From: Nevskia sp.
GTDB taxonomy: Bacteria > Pseudomonadota > Gammaproteobacteria > Nevskiales > Nevskiaceae
Assembly (NCBI GenBank): GCA_023229645.1
Contig: JALNYU010000020.1
Coordinates: forward strand, 1-64,000
Length of the DNA: 64,000 bases
Direction of reading: 5' to 3'
The notes below the pieces were generated by a model that was given only the letters and a program-made list of their open reading frames with translations, searched no databases and was not told where the DNA came from. A program made the position numbers and the translations under genes. Of this stretch, positions 1 through 7,339 are shown one piece after another (within the stretch, counting starts at the first letter, position 1; each line of letters begins with the position of its first letter).

Positions 1-99
1 GTGCGAATTACCCGCGAGGGAGGAAGCCAGGGAGGACCCGTTGCATGGATTGTGTTGTGGTGTTGCACCCGCAACAGCCAGCGCCTTACCGCTCAACAT
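1..99 (-). CDS. Short conserved leader ORF (partial)
   Basis: An open frame starts at ATG 99 and runs off the window edge after 33 codons. The aligned position in unit II (35,181-35,315) has the same frame without indels and keeps the motifs NPCNGSS and AGNSH, but several replacements between them are non-conservative. A conserved hairpin (6-bp arms TGTTGC/GCAACA, loop ACCC, at 61-76) lies inside it, so the conservation could reflect RNA structure instead of protein. It lies between the gpZ-like gene and the expected primase. Confidence 0.3.
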   Translation of the reverse strand, partial: MLSGKALAVAGATPQHNPCNGSSLASSLAGNSH

Positions 100-113
100 G
101 GGGGACGGGGCTA

Positions 114-878
114 TCACTGACCGCCGCCGATCACGTCGCGCTGGAAGGCTGTGCGGAAGTGCGAGTCGAACACCTTGTCGACAACGGTCTCGGCAACCTT
201 GCGGAAGTTGAATCGCTTCTGGTACCCGGCGGATTTGATGAAAATCATGATCGGCTCGATGGCCTTGCCGAAGCCGAATGAGGTGCGCCGGTAAATTCCG
301 GGCCGCAGGTTTTTTGCACCACGGCTGCCGGGTATGACGGCAAAGAACTCGAATCCGCGCTTCTTCTTTGTGCCCTTGCGGCGACGATCGCGTGTGGCCT
401 GCGTCATGTTCTGCGTTGATCCGGCAGTCGGCTCGGCCGCATTGAACCAGCTCAACACCTGCTTGATCTCACCTGCACTCTGGTTGCCGTATGAGTCCAG
501 CTTGGCCTTCTCCCCTGGCACGGCCATCCATCCGCCAGGCATCACACCCATGCGCTGCAGTGCACGCTCGAACGCCTTGACCTTACGTGCACCGCCATCG
601 ATCTGCGTGCCAAGGTAATAGTTCGCCCGCTTGTAATAGCCATCCGGATCAAGAATGCCGACAGCCACCTCGAACTTCGTTGTGGCCTTCACCTTCATCG
701 AACCAAGCGTCCAGCGTGTAGGGCGGTCAAATGCCCGCCCCATCTCCACCAGCTCGGCATCCTTCACTGCCTGCGCCGTCTTGAGCAGCGCGCGCTGCGT
801 GGCGATTGGGATGCGCTTCTTCTGCACATCATCCAGATAGCGCGTCGTCGCCTTCGTATCGACCTGGATAGTGATCAT
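114..878 (-). CDS. Minor tail protein Z-like (gpZ-like)
   Basis: This 254-aa protein opens with a helical segment (RYLDDVQKKRIPIA followed by a helix of the ALLKTA type) that resembles the start of lambda minor tail protein Z. It also has a DRPT motif near residue 51 and a basic, glycine-rich C-terminal half. gpZ-family proteins act in tail completion. The unusual point is its position in the early operon, directly after the CII-like gene (4-bp ATGA overlap), far from the tail genes. The unit II homologue (35,330-36,043) is shorter and clearly diverged except for the first 20 or so residues. Family assignment is by pattern only. Confidence 0.45.
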   Translation of the reverse strand: MITIQVDTKATTRYLDDVQKKRIPIATQRALLKTAQAVKDAELVEMGRAFDRPTRWTLGSMKVKATTKFEVAVGILDPDGYYKRANYYLGTQIDGGARKVKAFERALQRMGVMPGGWMAVPGEKAKLDSYGNQSAGEIKQVLSWFNAAEPTAGSTQNMTQATRDRRRKGTKKKRGFEFFAVIPGSRGAKNLRPGIYRRTSFGFGKAIEPIMIFIKSAGYQKRFNFRKVAETVVDKVFDSHFRTAFQRDVIGGGQ

Positions 879-1270
879 CGGGCGCGCAGCTGGGTGATAT
901 TGCTGTTGCGCAGATTCTCAAGCTGGCGCATGGCTCGGGTCATCACTTCGGCGGCGTTGTTCATCGCCTCGACGATCTTCACCTCCTCATCCTGCGGGGC
1001 CTTGCGGTCAGGCCTGGCGTGCATCGTTTCGTCGCAGGCAAACATCAGCGGGTCGTAGCATTCGCAGAACTTCATCGCCGCAAGTATTTGGCCGAACGTC
1101 AGGCGCTGATCCCCTTCTGGATTCAAGCAGGCCTTCAGCCGCGCATAGGCCGATGCCGGCTTCATGTGAGGGAACAAAAATCCGGCCAGCTGTTGAGGCG
1201 TCTTTGCGCTGTGGCTCACCATCAGGTTCAGCGCCTCGAACTCATCTTCATAAAACAGCTTTTCTTGCAT
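875..1270 (-). CDS. CII-like phage regulatory protein
   Basis: This 131-aa protein has a helical DNA-binding-type N-terminal half (residues 10-80, with FEALNLMVS, SAYARLKACLNPEGD and LTFGQILAAMKF), in the pattern of the phage regulatory protein CII/CP76 family. The C-terminal part is helical and probably oligomerises. It is second in the cro operon, where CII sits in lambdoid phages, and is separated from cro by a terminator. The start has a good Shine-Dalgarno (GAGGAG) seven bases upstream. The protein is identical in sequence to the unit II copy although neighbouring genes have diverged, which points to recent exchange. Confidence 0.6.
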   Translation of the reverse strand: MQEKLFYEDEFEALNLMVSHSAKTPQQLAGFLFPHMKPASAYARLKACLNPEGDQRLTFGQILAAMKFCECYDPLMFACDETMHARPDRKAPQDEEVKIVEAMNNAAEVMTRAMRQLENLRNSNITQLRAR

Positions 1271-1283
1271 GGTTTCTCCTCAT

Positions 1284-1300
1284 CCCCTAATCATTAGGGG
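1284..1300. promoter_or_regulatory. Perfect 17-bp palindrome before the CII-like gene
   Basis: Eight-base arms CCCCTAAT/ATTAGGGG around a single central base lie 14 bp upstream of the CII-like start, just before its Shine-Dalgarno. The same site is at 36,449-36,465. It could be an operator or an RNA hairpin that affects translation of the CII-like gene. Confidence 0.5.
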
Positions 1301-1358
1301 AGCGTAGGGGTGACTGCATCGGGGCAAAAAAATAGACTCCACTCCATGGAGACACGCG

Positions 1359-1389
1359 AAAAAAGCCCCCGGCCAGACAGCGCCGGGGC
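1359..1389 (-). terminator. Terminator between cro and the CII-like gene
   Basis: On the minus strand a GC-rich hairpin (CCCCGGCG paired with GGCCGGGG, loop of about 7) is followed by six T residues. It lies between cro and the CII-like gene, the position of tR1 in lambdoid phages, so transcription beyond cro probably needs antitermination or read-through. Confidence 0.65.
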
Positions 1390-1454
1390 AAGATTCACAC
1401 AGGAGGCAGCAGACGACCGGCCTGCCAGCGGATTGCTCATGCGCACGGATGAAT

Positions 1455-1745
1455 TCATGCGGCTTTGTCCTGACACGTACAGATGCTGTCGGGCAGCGCG
1501 TCGGTGGGGTTTGGATAGAGGTCGGGGCGCAGCTGGTGCGGCGTGATGCGATAGTCGAGGAAATCAGAAATGGCCAGCACAACCTCAGCAGGAGGCACTT
1601 CGAACCGTGGCGATGCGGCATTGAGCCAGCCCCACACATGCACCTGGCCAACCTTCGAGCCTTCGATGCGATCGCGGATACCGCGACCAAGCTGCGCTTG
1701 TCCGCCGGCTAAATCTACTGCTTTCTGGAGGGTTTCTTTGCTCAT
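1455..1745 (-). CDS. Cro-like repressor (YdaS/Cro family)
   Basis: This 96-aa protein begins MSKETLQKAVDLAGGQAQLG, a helix-turn-helix of the Cro/YdaS type in which the second helix starts after GGQ and a VGQVHVWGWLN recognition segment follows. It is the first gene of the lytic minus-strand operon and divergent from cI across three operators. The -10 box (AATATA on the plus strand, 1753-1758) lies only seven bases from the ATG, so the transcript is essentially leaderless; I chose this ATG over the upstream TTG at 1781 for that reason. The unit II copy is nearly the same. Confidence 0.75.
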   Translation of the reverse strand: MSKETLQKAVDLAGGQAQLGRGIRDRIEGSKVGQVHVWGWLNAASPRFEVPPAEVVLAISDFLDYRITPHQLRPDLYPNPTDALPDSICTCQDKAA

Positions 1746-1752
1746 GCCGAAC

Positions 1753-1821
1753 AATATAGATTTATCTATCAGGAGTGTCAATAGAACACTCTATTTGAAT
1801 GCAAATAGATTTGCCTATAGC
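1753..1821. promoter_or_regulatory. cI-cro operator region (three operators)
   Basis: Three 14-bp operators with consensus ATAGA-N4-TCTAT lie at 1756-1769, 1781-1794 and 1805-1818, centre to centre 25 and 24 bp apart, like the lambda OR spacing. The minus-strand cro promoter has a -35 TTGACA (1776-1781) and a -10 TATATT (1753-1758) with a 17-bp spacer. On the plus strand TTGAAT (1795-1800) and TATAGC (1816-1821) form a weaker cI promoter. The operators overlap the -10 of both and the -35 of cro. Confidence 0.8.
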
Positions 1822-1830
1822 TTTGAGCCT

Positions 1831-2406
1831 ATGAAATACGGAGAGCGCCTCAGACTAGCCAGGGAAAAAGCAGAGCTGACGCAGCAGGAGCTGGCAGAGC
1901 GCGTCGGAATGAAACAGCCATCGCTCGCCTATCTTGAGAATCCAGCAAAAAACGCCAAAGGATCAGAGTTCACCGTGAAGCTATCCCGCGTCCTTGGGGT
2001 AAGCGTGGACTGGCTTGATGATGAGATCGGGGAAATGACCCCAACTCTCTACAGCACCAGCAACCCAACGCTGGTCGAGATACTCCAGGCGCTGGAGCCG
2101 CGCGCGGAATATGGCACGGCCCCATTATCCAAAGACGATGAGCAGATCCTTGGCGTAGCCGACTACCTGCCGCCAGACAAACTAGACGGCATGATCAAGC
2201 GGATCGAAGAAGAAGGCGGCAGCAAACTCGCGCTCCTGGCCCGGCTCCGGGCAATCCAGCGCGACGGTGAAGCGAACGAGCCGACACCGGAGCCGCCCCA
2301 ACCGAAAGCGCCGCCCGTGCACGCCAGAAAAGGCAAGCCATACAAGTTGCCAGAACCCGGTATTGCAACACCTGCTGCAGGGCATCATAAAAAGCGGGTC
2401 GCTTGA
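1831..2406 (+). CDS. CI-like repressor, XRE-type HTH
   Basis: This 191-aa protein has an N-terminal XRE helix-turn-helix (residues 2-65; GERLRLAREKAELTQQELAE, then a recognition helix around MKQPSLAYLE). There is no S24 self-cleaving peptidase domain; the C-terminal half is charged and proline-rich. It should hold lysogeny by binding the ATAGA-N4-TCTAT operators here and at 3,829-3,867. The ATG lies next to the promoter with no Shine-Dalgarno, so the mRNA is probably leaderless. The DNA-binding half is almost identical to the unit II repressor, while the two proteins are unrelated after about residue 93. Confidence 0.8.
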   Translation: MKYGERLRLAREKAELTQQELAERVGMKQPSLAYLENPAKNAKGSEFTVKLSRVLGVSVDWLDDEIGEMTPTLYSTSNPTLVEILQALEPRAEYGTAPLSKDDEQILGVADYLPPDKLDGMIKRIEEEGGSKLALLARLRAIQRDGEANEPTPEPPQPKAPPVHARKGKPYKLPEPGIATPAAGHHKKRVA

Positions 2407-2407
2407 A

Positions 2408-2635
2408 ATGAGCACGATCAGCTCGATGGACCTCAACCCTCGCGACGTGGGGGAAATGATCGACGAACTGGTAAAGCTGCGCGACGCCGGCAAGCTGCGC
2501 GGGTTTATGTTTGCCGCCAAGCTCAAAGGGCGGCAAGACCTTGTGTACGACTGCGGCGGCGCGCTGGCCAGCAATGGAAGCGCGACCGGCGCGGCATTCA
2601 GCCTGGCCGTTCACCTTGCGACCAAGGCGACATGA
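2408..2635 (+). CDS. Small conserved phage protein downstream of cI
   Basis: This 75-aa hypothetical protein starts just after the cI stop. It has a helical N-terminus (PRDVGEMIDELVKLRDAG) and a small C-terminal domain. It resembles the unit II protein at 37,483-37,743 in layout (helix, then IIYAVSLK/MFAAKLK, then a CG motif and an alanine-rich helix), which suggests a shared fold. The function is unknown; its co-transcription with cI suggests expression during lysogeny. Confidence 0.6.
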   Translation: MSTISSMDLNPRDVGEMIDELVKLRDAGKLRGFMFAAKLKGRQDLVYDCGGALASNGSATGAAFSLAVHLATKAT

Positions 2636-2666
2636 TGCGGCACAAAAACAACCACAAGGAAAGAAC

Positions 2667-3149
2667 ATGGCGCTCATCAAATGCCGCGAATGCGGCAAGG
2701 ACATATCAACAGATGCCAAGGCCTGCCCGCATTGCGGCGCCAAGCCACCATACCGGCCCAGCCTGGCGTTCGTGGTGATTGCAGGCTTGCTCATCGTATT
2801 CGGCATCAAATCCGCCTTCACTGAAACAGGAACGACAGGGAAGGTCCAAACCGCCGAAGAGATTGCCGCAAAGGAAGCGGCCGACATGCGCACCAAAATG
2901 GCCTACGTGATGATCCGCAAAGTAAAGAACAGCCTGCGCGAACCGGAAAGCCTTGACGTGATAGAAGTATTCAGCAACGAAAAGGCAGACCTCTTGTGCA
3001 TGAAATACCGTGCCCGCAATGGCTTTGGCGGTTACTCGGTCGGGCTTTACGTCATTGGTGAATTTGGTGACAGCGACAGCGTAAAAGCCTGGAACGCAAT
3101 GTGCCTGAAAGAAATGTATGACGTCACTTCCGCCAAATACCTGCTTTAA
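2667..3149 (+). CDS. Zinc-ribbon membrane protein
   Basis: This 160-aa protein starts with a zinc ribbon (CRECG at about residue 6 and CPHCG at about 23), followed by one transmembrane helix (SLAFVVIAGLLIVFGI) and a soluble C-terminal domain of about 100 residues with no recognised motif. The ATG at 2667 has an AAGGAAAG Shine-Dalgarno. It is found only in unit I, in the cI transcript where unit II has a DUF4124 protein instead. It may be a lysogenic-conversion gene, but nothing shows its function. Confidence 0.6.
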   Translation: MALIKCRECGKDISTDAKACPHCGAKPPYRPSLAFVVIAGLLIVFGIKSAFTETGTTGKVQTAEEIAAKEAADMRTKMAYVMIRKVKNSLREPESLDVIEVFSNEKADLLCMKYRARNGFGGYSVGLYVIGEFGDSDSVKAWNAMCLKEMYDVTSAKYLL

Positions 3150-3165
3150 GCTCTACAACCCAACC

Positions 3166-3531
3166 ATGCCAACCTACTTCCTTGATATTGAGGCAACTCC
3201 AACCAGTGCCGCCGCAAATGCGTCTGATGTCGCCAGCGCATCTGTCTTGACCTTTGTGATTGCCGGCTCGCCGGCCGAAGCTGAAGCAATGGCGCGTGCC
3301 GCAATCATGGGCCAGGGCTGGGTGGCGCAAAGCATCTCATCATTTTTGCAGCCCACAGACGAGCAGATTTCTCGTCTTGGAACAGAAGAAAAAATGCTGT
3401 ACCAACTCGCTTTACTTCACGGAATTGGCCAGTATTTCTTAGCCTATCCAAAATCTCCTGGTCATCCGGGCGATCCGATTCAAATTCGCTCACTATGTTC
3501 TCCTGTTATCGATGAAGTCACCAAACACTAA
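3166..3531 (+). CDS. Hypothetical protein, lysogeny module
   Basis: This 121-aa protein (from ATG 3166) starts MPTYFLDIEATPTSAAANAS and has an alanine-rich helix followed by a conserved-looking IGQYFLAYP segment. I do not recognise a family. It ends 20 bp before the convergent 3,552-3,773 gene and has no counterpart in unit II. An upstream ATG at 3118 is possible but would overlap the previous gene by 32 bp. Confidence 0.5.
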   Translation: MPTYFLDIEATPTSAAANASDVASASVLTFVIAGSPAEAEAMARAAIMGQGWVAQSISSFLQPTDEQISRLGTEEKMLYQLALLHGIGQYFLAYPKSPGHPGDPIQIRSLCSPVIDEVTKH

Positions 3532-3551
3532 TACCCTTAACCAAGCTGCCA

Positions 3552-3773
3552 TCATTCGATACAAACAACCGTCGCACCCGCTTGAGCAAGTTGTTCAATC
3601 TGTGACATTCCTACCTCGCCGGTAAGCCACACCAACCCCCTCGATTCAACAATGCGCTGAGCCTCGCCCACATCGCCGGCAGCTACAGCCTGCCGCATCA
3701 ACTCCACATCCTCATCAGTCAGCCCAGCGCGTAGCTTCACTTCGCGCCCTGTTCCGCTGTTTGTCTGATTCAT
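3552..3773 (-). CDS. Small conserved phage protein under operator control
   Basis: This 73-aa protein contains a helical segment (LTDEDVELMRQAVAAGDVGEAQRIV) and ends VVCIE. It is preceded by a good Shine-Dalgarno (AGGAGA) and is transcribed leftward from the operator-covered divergent promoter at 3,829-3,871. The homologue at 38,320-38,541 in unit II has the same length and high identity, so it is a real gene. Its function is unknown. Its position opposite the PL-like operon suggests a regulatory or early role. Confidence 0.6.
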   Translation of the reverse strand: MNQTNSGTGREVKLRAGLTDEDVELMRQAVAAGDVGEAQRIVESRGLVWLTGEVGMSQIEQLAQAGATVVCIE

Positions 3774-3828
3774 TTCCGTCTCCTTTTTGACCCGCCAAAA
3801 ACAGGCGCGGCTTAATTTTGCCACAAAT

Positions 3829-3870
3829 ATAGATTGATCTATTGACAGCGCAAATAGATGCGTCTATATT
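3829..3870. promoter_or_regulatory. PL-like divergent promoter with two CI operators
   Basis: The plus-strand promoter has a consensus -35 TTGACA (3842-3847) and -10 TATATT (3865-3870) with a 17-bp spacer. Operators ATAGA-N4-TCTAT lie at 3829-3842 and 3854-3867, the second over the -10. A minus-strand promoter (TTGCGC and TATATT, 16-bp spacer) overlaps it. The site should be silent in the lysogen and strong after induction, driving 4,015 onward through the cassette array. Confidence 0.8.
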
Positions 3871-4014
3871 TCTTCCAACGGCATCGCTGGCCGACCGAAC
3901 AGCGACGAAGCCTTGGCCTGGGAGAACCCGGGCGAATCGATAAAGGCCGCAATGGTGAGCCGACAGCGCCATGACAATCCGGGACAGACCGGCACCGACA
4001 ACCAGGAGCAACAC

Positions 4015-4185
4015 ATGGACCAAGCGCTGCGCACTGCCTACCTCAAAACCGCCCTGCACCGAATGGGCATCCCGTTCGAGCGGGCGATCCTGCTGGACGC
4101 CGTGCGCATCCCGCTGGAAGGCAGCGTGCGGCGCAGCCAGCAGCAACCCTCAACCACGCCCGCCCAAGCAGCGGCAGGCCGATAA
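4015..4185 (+). CDS. Small conserved early protein
   Basis: This 56-aa protein begins MDQALRTAYLKTALHRMGIP and ends in a glutamine- and alanine-rich tail. It is the first gene after the PL-like promoter. The start is fixed by conservation with 38,681-38,851, because the upstream sequences of the two units differ completely. The function is unknown. Confidence 0.6.
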   Translation: MDQALRTAYLKTALHRMGIPFERAILLDAVRIPLEGSVRRSQQQPSTTPAQAAAGR

Positions 4186-4194
4186 GGAGACGAC

Positions 4195-4407
4195 ATGGCA
4201 CCGAAGATCACCCTCACCGAACAACGCCTATGCAAGATCTGGGCGGCCGCGCAACTGGGCGGCGACTTTTACGACACCAGCAAGACTCTGCACGAGATCG
4301 CAGCGGTGCTGAACTCGTTAGACAAACACGAGGCTGGCGCGATGTTCAGCGAAGCCTCAGCACTGGCCCTGCACCGGGCGATTGAAGACATCAAGGTGGC
4401 GGCATGA
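4195..4407 (+). CDS. Small conserved early protein
   Basis: This 70-aa helical protein (ITLTEQRLCKIWAAAQ, then TLHEIAAVL and LALHRAIEDI) has an AAGGAGA Shine-Dalgarno. Its unit II homologue (38,861-39,109) has a 12-residue C-terminal extension. It overlaps the next gene by 4 bp (ATGA), showing translational coupling in the early operon. The function is unknown. Confidence 0.6.
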   Translation: MAPKITLTEQRLCKIWAAAQLGGDFYDTSKTLHEIAAVLNSLDKHEAGAMFSEASALALHRAIEDIKVAA

Positions 4408-4772
4408 ATACCAAAGCGCTCGCCACACTCTGGAACGTCACGCAAGAGCACGTCGGCACCAGCGGTGCACGCATCTCGGCTGGCGTGCTGCTCGGGCTCT
4501 ACAACGGCACACGTTTCCCGCTTGACCTCACCCAACTGCGCGGCCTTGACAGCAACCTGCGCGAAGCGGTTTTCGACGTCATCAAGGCTGACGCCACCTA
4601 CTGCCAGATGGAAGTGCACGAGTGGTTGAACAGGCTTACCGGCCGCCATGACTTCGGGCAACGGTTCGAGCATCTGGCGCATGAATACAACATATTCAAG
4701 CGCGGTCGATGCAAGAAGGATTACCTGGTCGATCTGGATCCGCGCAGGATTATCTTGAAGGAGGCAGCATGA
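4404..4772 (+). CDS. DUF7673-like phage protein
   Basis: This 122-aa protein is well conserved between units (39,106-39,474). Its core (ARISAGVLLGLYNGTRFPLD, then RGLD, then a VHEWLNRLTGR segment) matches what I recall of the DUF7673 group of small phage and plasmid proteins. No catalytic motif is evident. It is coupled to neighbours on both sides by ATGA overlaps. Confidence 0.6.
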   Translation: MNTKALATLWNVTQEHVGTSGARISAGVLLGLYNGTRFPLDLTQLRGLDSNLREAVFDVIKADATYCQMEVHEWLNRLTGRHDFGQRFEHLAHEYNIFKRGRCKKDYLVDLDPRRIILKEAA

Positions 4773-4996
4773 CCAACCTCGAACGCGCCATGCGCAAGCG
4801 TGCCGACCACTTCCCACCCTTTGCCCCGTACCAGCACACCGCACGCTGTGGCCGCGTCCTGCGCAGCCCGGAGCCGTTGCCAGTCGAGCCGATTGAGCCA
4901 GACGCCAACACCGGCGACCGCATCGTCGCAACCGTTTGCGCCATCGGAATCGTCGTGCTGCTGGTTTTGCTGATAGTGGAAAAGGTGGCGACATGA
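4769..4996 (+). CDS. Small membrane protein
   Basis: This 75-aa protein has a variable N-terminus and one C-terminal transmembrane helix (IVATVCAIGIVVLLVLLIV) with a short lysine-containing tail. The transmembrane half is identical to 39,471-39,734 of unit II, while the N-terminal soluble part differs by an insertion there. It has ATGA-type coupling upstream and downstream. The function is unknown. Confidence 0.6.
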   Translation: MTNLERAMRKRADHFPPFAPYQHTARCGRVLRSPEPLPVEPIEPDANTGDRIVATVCAIGIVVLLVLLIVEKVAT

Positions 4997-5442
4997 CCAA
5001 GCCAACCTCAATCGACCAGCGCACCACCGCAGCCACCCGGCGCCAGGCCATCCTCGACTTTCTCAACGCCAACCCCGGCGCGCAGATGGGGCCGATCGGC
5101 AACGCGCTGTTCGGCGAAGGCAAGTCGCGCAGCCGCCACCACAACACCGTCAGAGTGATGATCGAATGGGGTGAGGTGCGGTTCGAGGGCGATGCCCGCG
5201 CACGCCGCTACTGGGCAACCAAAAAAACCACCCGCACCGCCGACGAAGTGCAGCAGGCATGCGAAAACGGCATCCGCAGCAAGAATGCCGACCGAATCCA
5301 CGAAGCCACCACACGCGTTACCAACACCAGCCTGGGCATCTACGTCCACATCCCCGGCGAAGACAAGCACGGCAGGCCGGGAGAGGGTGGGCAAGGCTGC
5401 CTGCGCCGGGCCACCTACATCAACTGCGAACAATCCTACTGA
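4993..5442 (+). CDS. Winged-helix-like conserved phage protein
   Basis: This 149-aa protein has an N-terminal segment (TAATRRQAILDFLNANPGAQM, then IGNALFG, then RHHNTVRVMIEWGEVRFEG and RRYWATKK) that reads like a winged helix: three helices followed by a beta hairpin. The C-terminal part contains HIPGEDKHGRPGEGGQG. It is over 90% identical to 39,731-40,180. It may be a DNA-binding early regulator, judged by pattern only. Confidence 0.55.
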   Translation: MTKPTSIDQRTTAATRRQAILDFLNANPGAQMGPIGNALFGEGKSRSRHHNTVRVMIEWGEVRFEGDARARRYWATKKTTRTADEVQQACENGIRSKNADRIHEATTRVTNTSLGIYVHIPGEDKHGRPGEGGQGCLRRATYINCEQSY

Positions 5443-5449
5443 GGTCATC

Positions 5450-5719
5450 ATGCAAACACTCATCCAGAACGACAACGGCGGCATCAGCTACGCCAGCCAG
5501 CAACGCATCGGCCAGACCGAGCAGCGCAGCGAAATCCTCGCCGACGTGCGCATGGTGGTGGACGGCCTCGCCGAACTGTGCGAAAGCATCCGCAAAAGCT
5601 GGCCCGAGCGCTACCCCATGCCAGCCGACCTCGACGCCATGCTCAAGTTTCAGGACTTTGCGCTGGCCAAAGTGCGCGGCGGTTCCTTGCGCCGGTTTGC
5701 CGAGGCATGCGACCAGTGA
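5450..5719 (+). CDS. Conserved early phage protein
   Basis: This 89-aa protein begins MQTLIQNDNGGISYASQQ and ends with an ALAKVRGGSLRRFAE motif kept in unit II (40,188-40,538), where the N-terminus is longer and repeats the NDxGGI motif. An ATCATG start follows GAGGTC. The function is unknown. The next gene starts inside its stop codon (GTGA). Confidence 0.6.
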   Translation: MQTLIQNDNGGISYASQQRIGQTEQRSEILADVRMVVDGLAELCESIRKSWPERYPMPADLDAMLKFQDFALAKVRGGSLRRFAEACDQ

Positions 5720-5943
5720 GGCCGCCCGTTACCTACCCGGCCAGCCTGGCTGATCTGGTCAACATTGCCGATGCGGCTGCAGAACTGGACGGAATGCGCA
5801 TGTTCTACGTCGACCGGCCAAGCGAACAGGACCGCATCTCGCGCGTCGTCAAGCAGCTGCACGACATGGTTGAGCGCGCGGCGGCGCTGGATGCTGCGCT
5901 GATTTACGGGCCGGGCGAGCCAGTGAAAGAGAGTGCGTCGTGA
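5716..5943 (+). CDS. Conserved early phage protein (GTG start)
   Basis: This 75-aa protein starts at GTG 5716, which overlaps the previous stop codon. It contains a conserved YPASLADLVNIADAAAELD helix. The homologue at 40,535-40,765 keeps the same start arrangement, which supports GTG. The function is unknown. Confidence 0.6.
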   Translation: MRPPVTYPASLADLVNIADAAAELDGMRMFYVDRPSEQDRISRVVKQLHDMVERAAALDAALIYGPGEPVKESAS

Positions 5944-6224
5944 TATTCGACTACCCAGCAATCCGCAAATTCTATTTTGACAAGGGCGCCGAAAAATGCG
6001 CCAGCGATCCAAGTGGAGAAGGGCGGTTTGAGAGCGCGTTTTATCACACCATCAAAATGGTGCACGACACCGTGAGCGCAGAGAACGCCGCGCGCATCGC
6101 TGTGCTTGAGGCGGACATAAAAACGCTGAACGCTGCACTGGTGACCACCAGCCATGGCAATGCGCAGCTGCTGATTGAGAATGCGCAGCTGCGCGAGATT
6201 TTGAACGGCGAGCCGCACCACTGA
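5940..6224 (+). CDS. Coiled-coil phage protein (GTG start)
   Basis: This 94-aa protein has a C-terminal half that forms a heptad-patterned coiled coil (ENAARIAVLEADIKTLNAAL and following). The unit II version (40,765-41,148) is longer, with extra coiled-coil heptads. The GTG start overlaps the previous stop. In unit I its stop codon overlaps the ATG of the PAPS-reductase-like gene; in unit II it runs directly into the 41,145 gene. It probably acts as a multimer, with unknown role. Confidence 0.55.
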   Translation: MIFDYPAIRKFYFDKGAEKCASDPSGEGRFESAFYHTIKMVHDTVSAENAARIAVLEADIKTLNAALVTTSHGNAQLLIENAQLREILNGEPHH

Positions 6225-7339
6225 TGGGCACGATCCGGACACCGGCAGACGACGCCACCCTGCCCAACGCGACCCATATCCTCGTCAGCAACAGCAGCGG
6301 CAAGGATTCGACCGCTACCCTGCTATTGGCCACCGAGCAGCACCCGCTGGAAAACATCAGCAGCGTATTCTGTGACACCGGAAACGAGCATCCGTTGGTC
6401 TATGAATACCTGCGCTACCTTGAGGACGCCATCCGCGTTCCGATCAAAGTGCTGCGTCAGGACTTCACGGGCTGGTGGTGGCACCGCCACGGCTACGTGC
6501 GCGACAAGTGGCCAGAGAAACTGCGCAAGGGTGGCACCGGGCGCTGGGCGTGGAACGCGCCGAAAGAAGTTGATCCAGGCGAAAAACCTGCCAAGCCGCT
6601 CGACATCTACACCACGCAGCAAATCGGACACTGGAAGTGGAAACCCGCACAACGCCCAATGTCAGATATTGAAGCCGACGACATAGTTGCCCGCACGCTG
6701 GCGGTGTTCGACAAGGGACCGACCGGCAACCCATACCTCGACATGTGCATCATTAAGGGGCGATTCCCGAGCCGCACCAGGCAGTTCTGCACCGAGTTCC
6801 TGAAGACCAAACCGGCAACGGAGTACGCGCTTGAGCTGATCGAGCAGTATGGTGCGATTGAATCGTGGCAAGGCGTCCGGGCCGACGAATCGCGCAACCG
6901 TGCCAACCTGGCCGAGCGTGAGGATGTCGGCGGCGGGCTGACCATCGTTCGCCCGATCCACAAATGGACGGCCGAAATGGTGTTCGAGCAGCACCGCAAG
7001 CATGGGATTAAGCCGAACCCGCTGTACAGCATGGGGATGGGGCGCGTCGGCTGCATGCCGTGCATCAACGCCAGCAAAGACGAAGTGCTTGAAATCAGCA
7101 AACGGTTTCCTGAACATTTCGACCGCATCGAGGAATGGGAGCTGCTGGTCGGCGAGGCAAGCAAGCGCCGAAATGCCACATTCTTCCCCTCACCAGGTGA
7201 CAACGACACAGCGATGGAACGCGGCAACGTGCGCCAGGTGATCAAGTGGTCGAAGACGAGCCGCGGCGGCAATCAATACGACTTCATCCGGCAGGACGAC
7301 TCGCCGGCCTGCTCATCATCTTACGGATTATGCGAATGA
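6224..7339 (+). CDS. PAPS reductase-like PP-loop protein
   Basis: This 371-aa member of the phosphoadenosine phosphosulfate reductase/DndC-like superfamily has a PP-loop SNSSGKDST at residues 22-30, an FCDTGNE motif, EFLKTKPA and a late Cys pair in GCMPCINASKDE. PP-loop enzymes of this type activate a substrate with ATP. In phages they have been linked to sulfur metabolism and to DNA or nucleotide modification, so a counter-defence role is possible but not shown. It is present only in unit I, inserted between two genes that abut in unit II, with stop/start overlaps on both sides that indicate a neat insertion or a loss in II. Confidence 0.8.
   Translation: MGTIRTPADDATLPNATHILVSNSSGKDSTATLLLATEQHPLENISSVFCDTGNEHPLVYEYLRYLEDAIRVPIKVLRQDFTGWWWHRHGYVRDKWPEKLRKGGTGRWAWNAPKEVDPGEKPAKPLDIYTTQQIGHWKWKPAQRPMSDIEADDIVARTLAVFDKGPTGNPYLDMCIIKGRFPSRTRQFCTEFLKTKPATEYALELIEQYGAIESWQGVRADESRNRANLAEREDVGGGLTIVRPIHKWTAEMVFEQHRKHGIKPNPLYSMGMGRVGCMPCINASKDEVLEISKRFPEHFDRIEEWELLVGEASKRRNATFFPSPGDNDTAMERGNVRQVIKWSKTSRGGNQYDFIRQDDSPACSSSYGLCE

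Noticed and set aside
1294..1476. 60-aa minus-strand frame between cro and the CII-like gene
   Set aside because: It covers the terminator and palindrome, lacks a Shine-Dalgarno, and is open in both units only because that patch is nearly identical.
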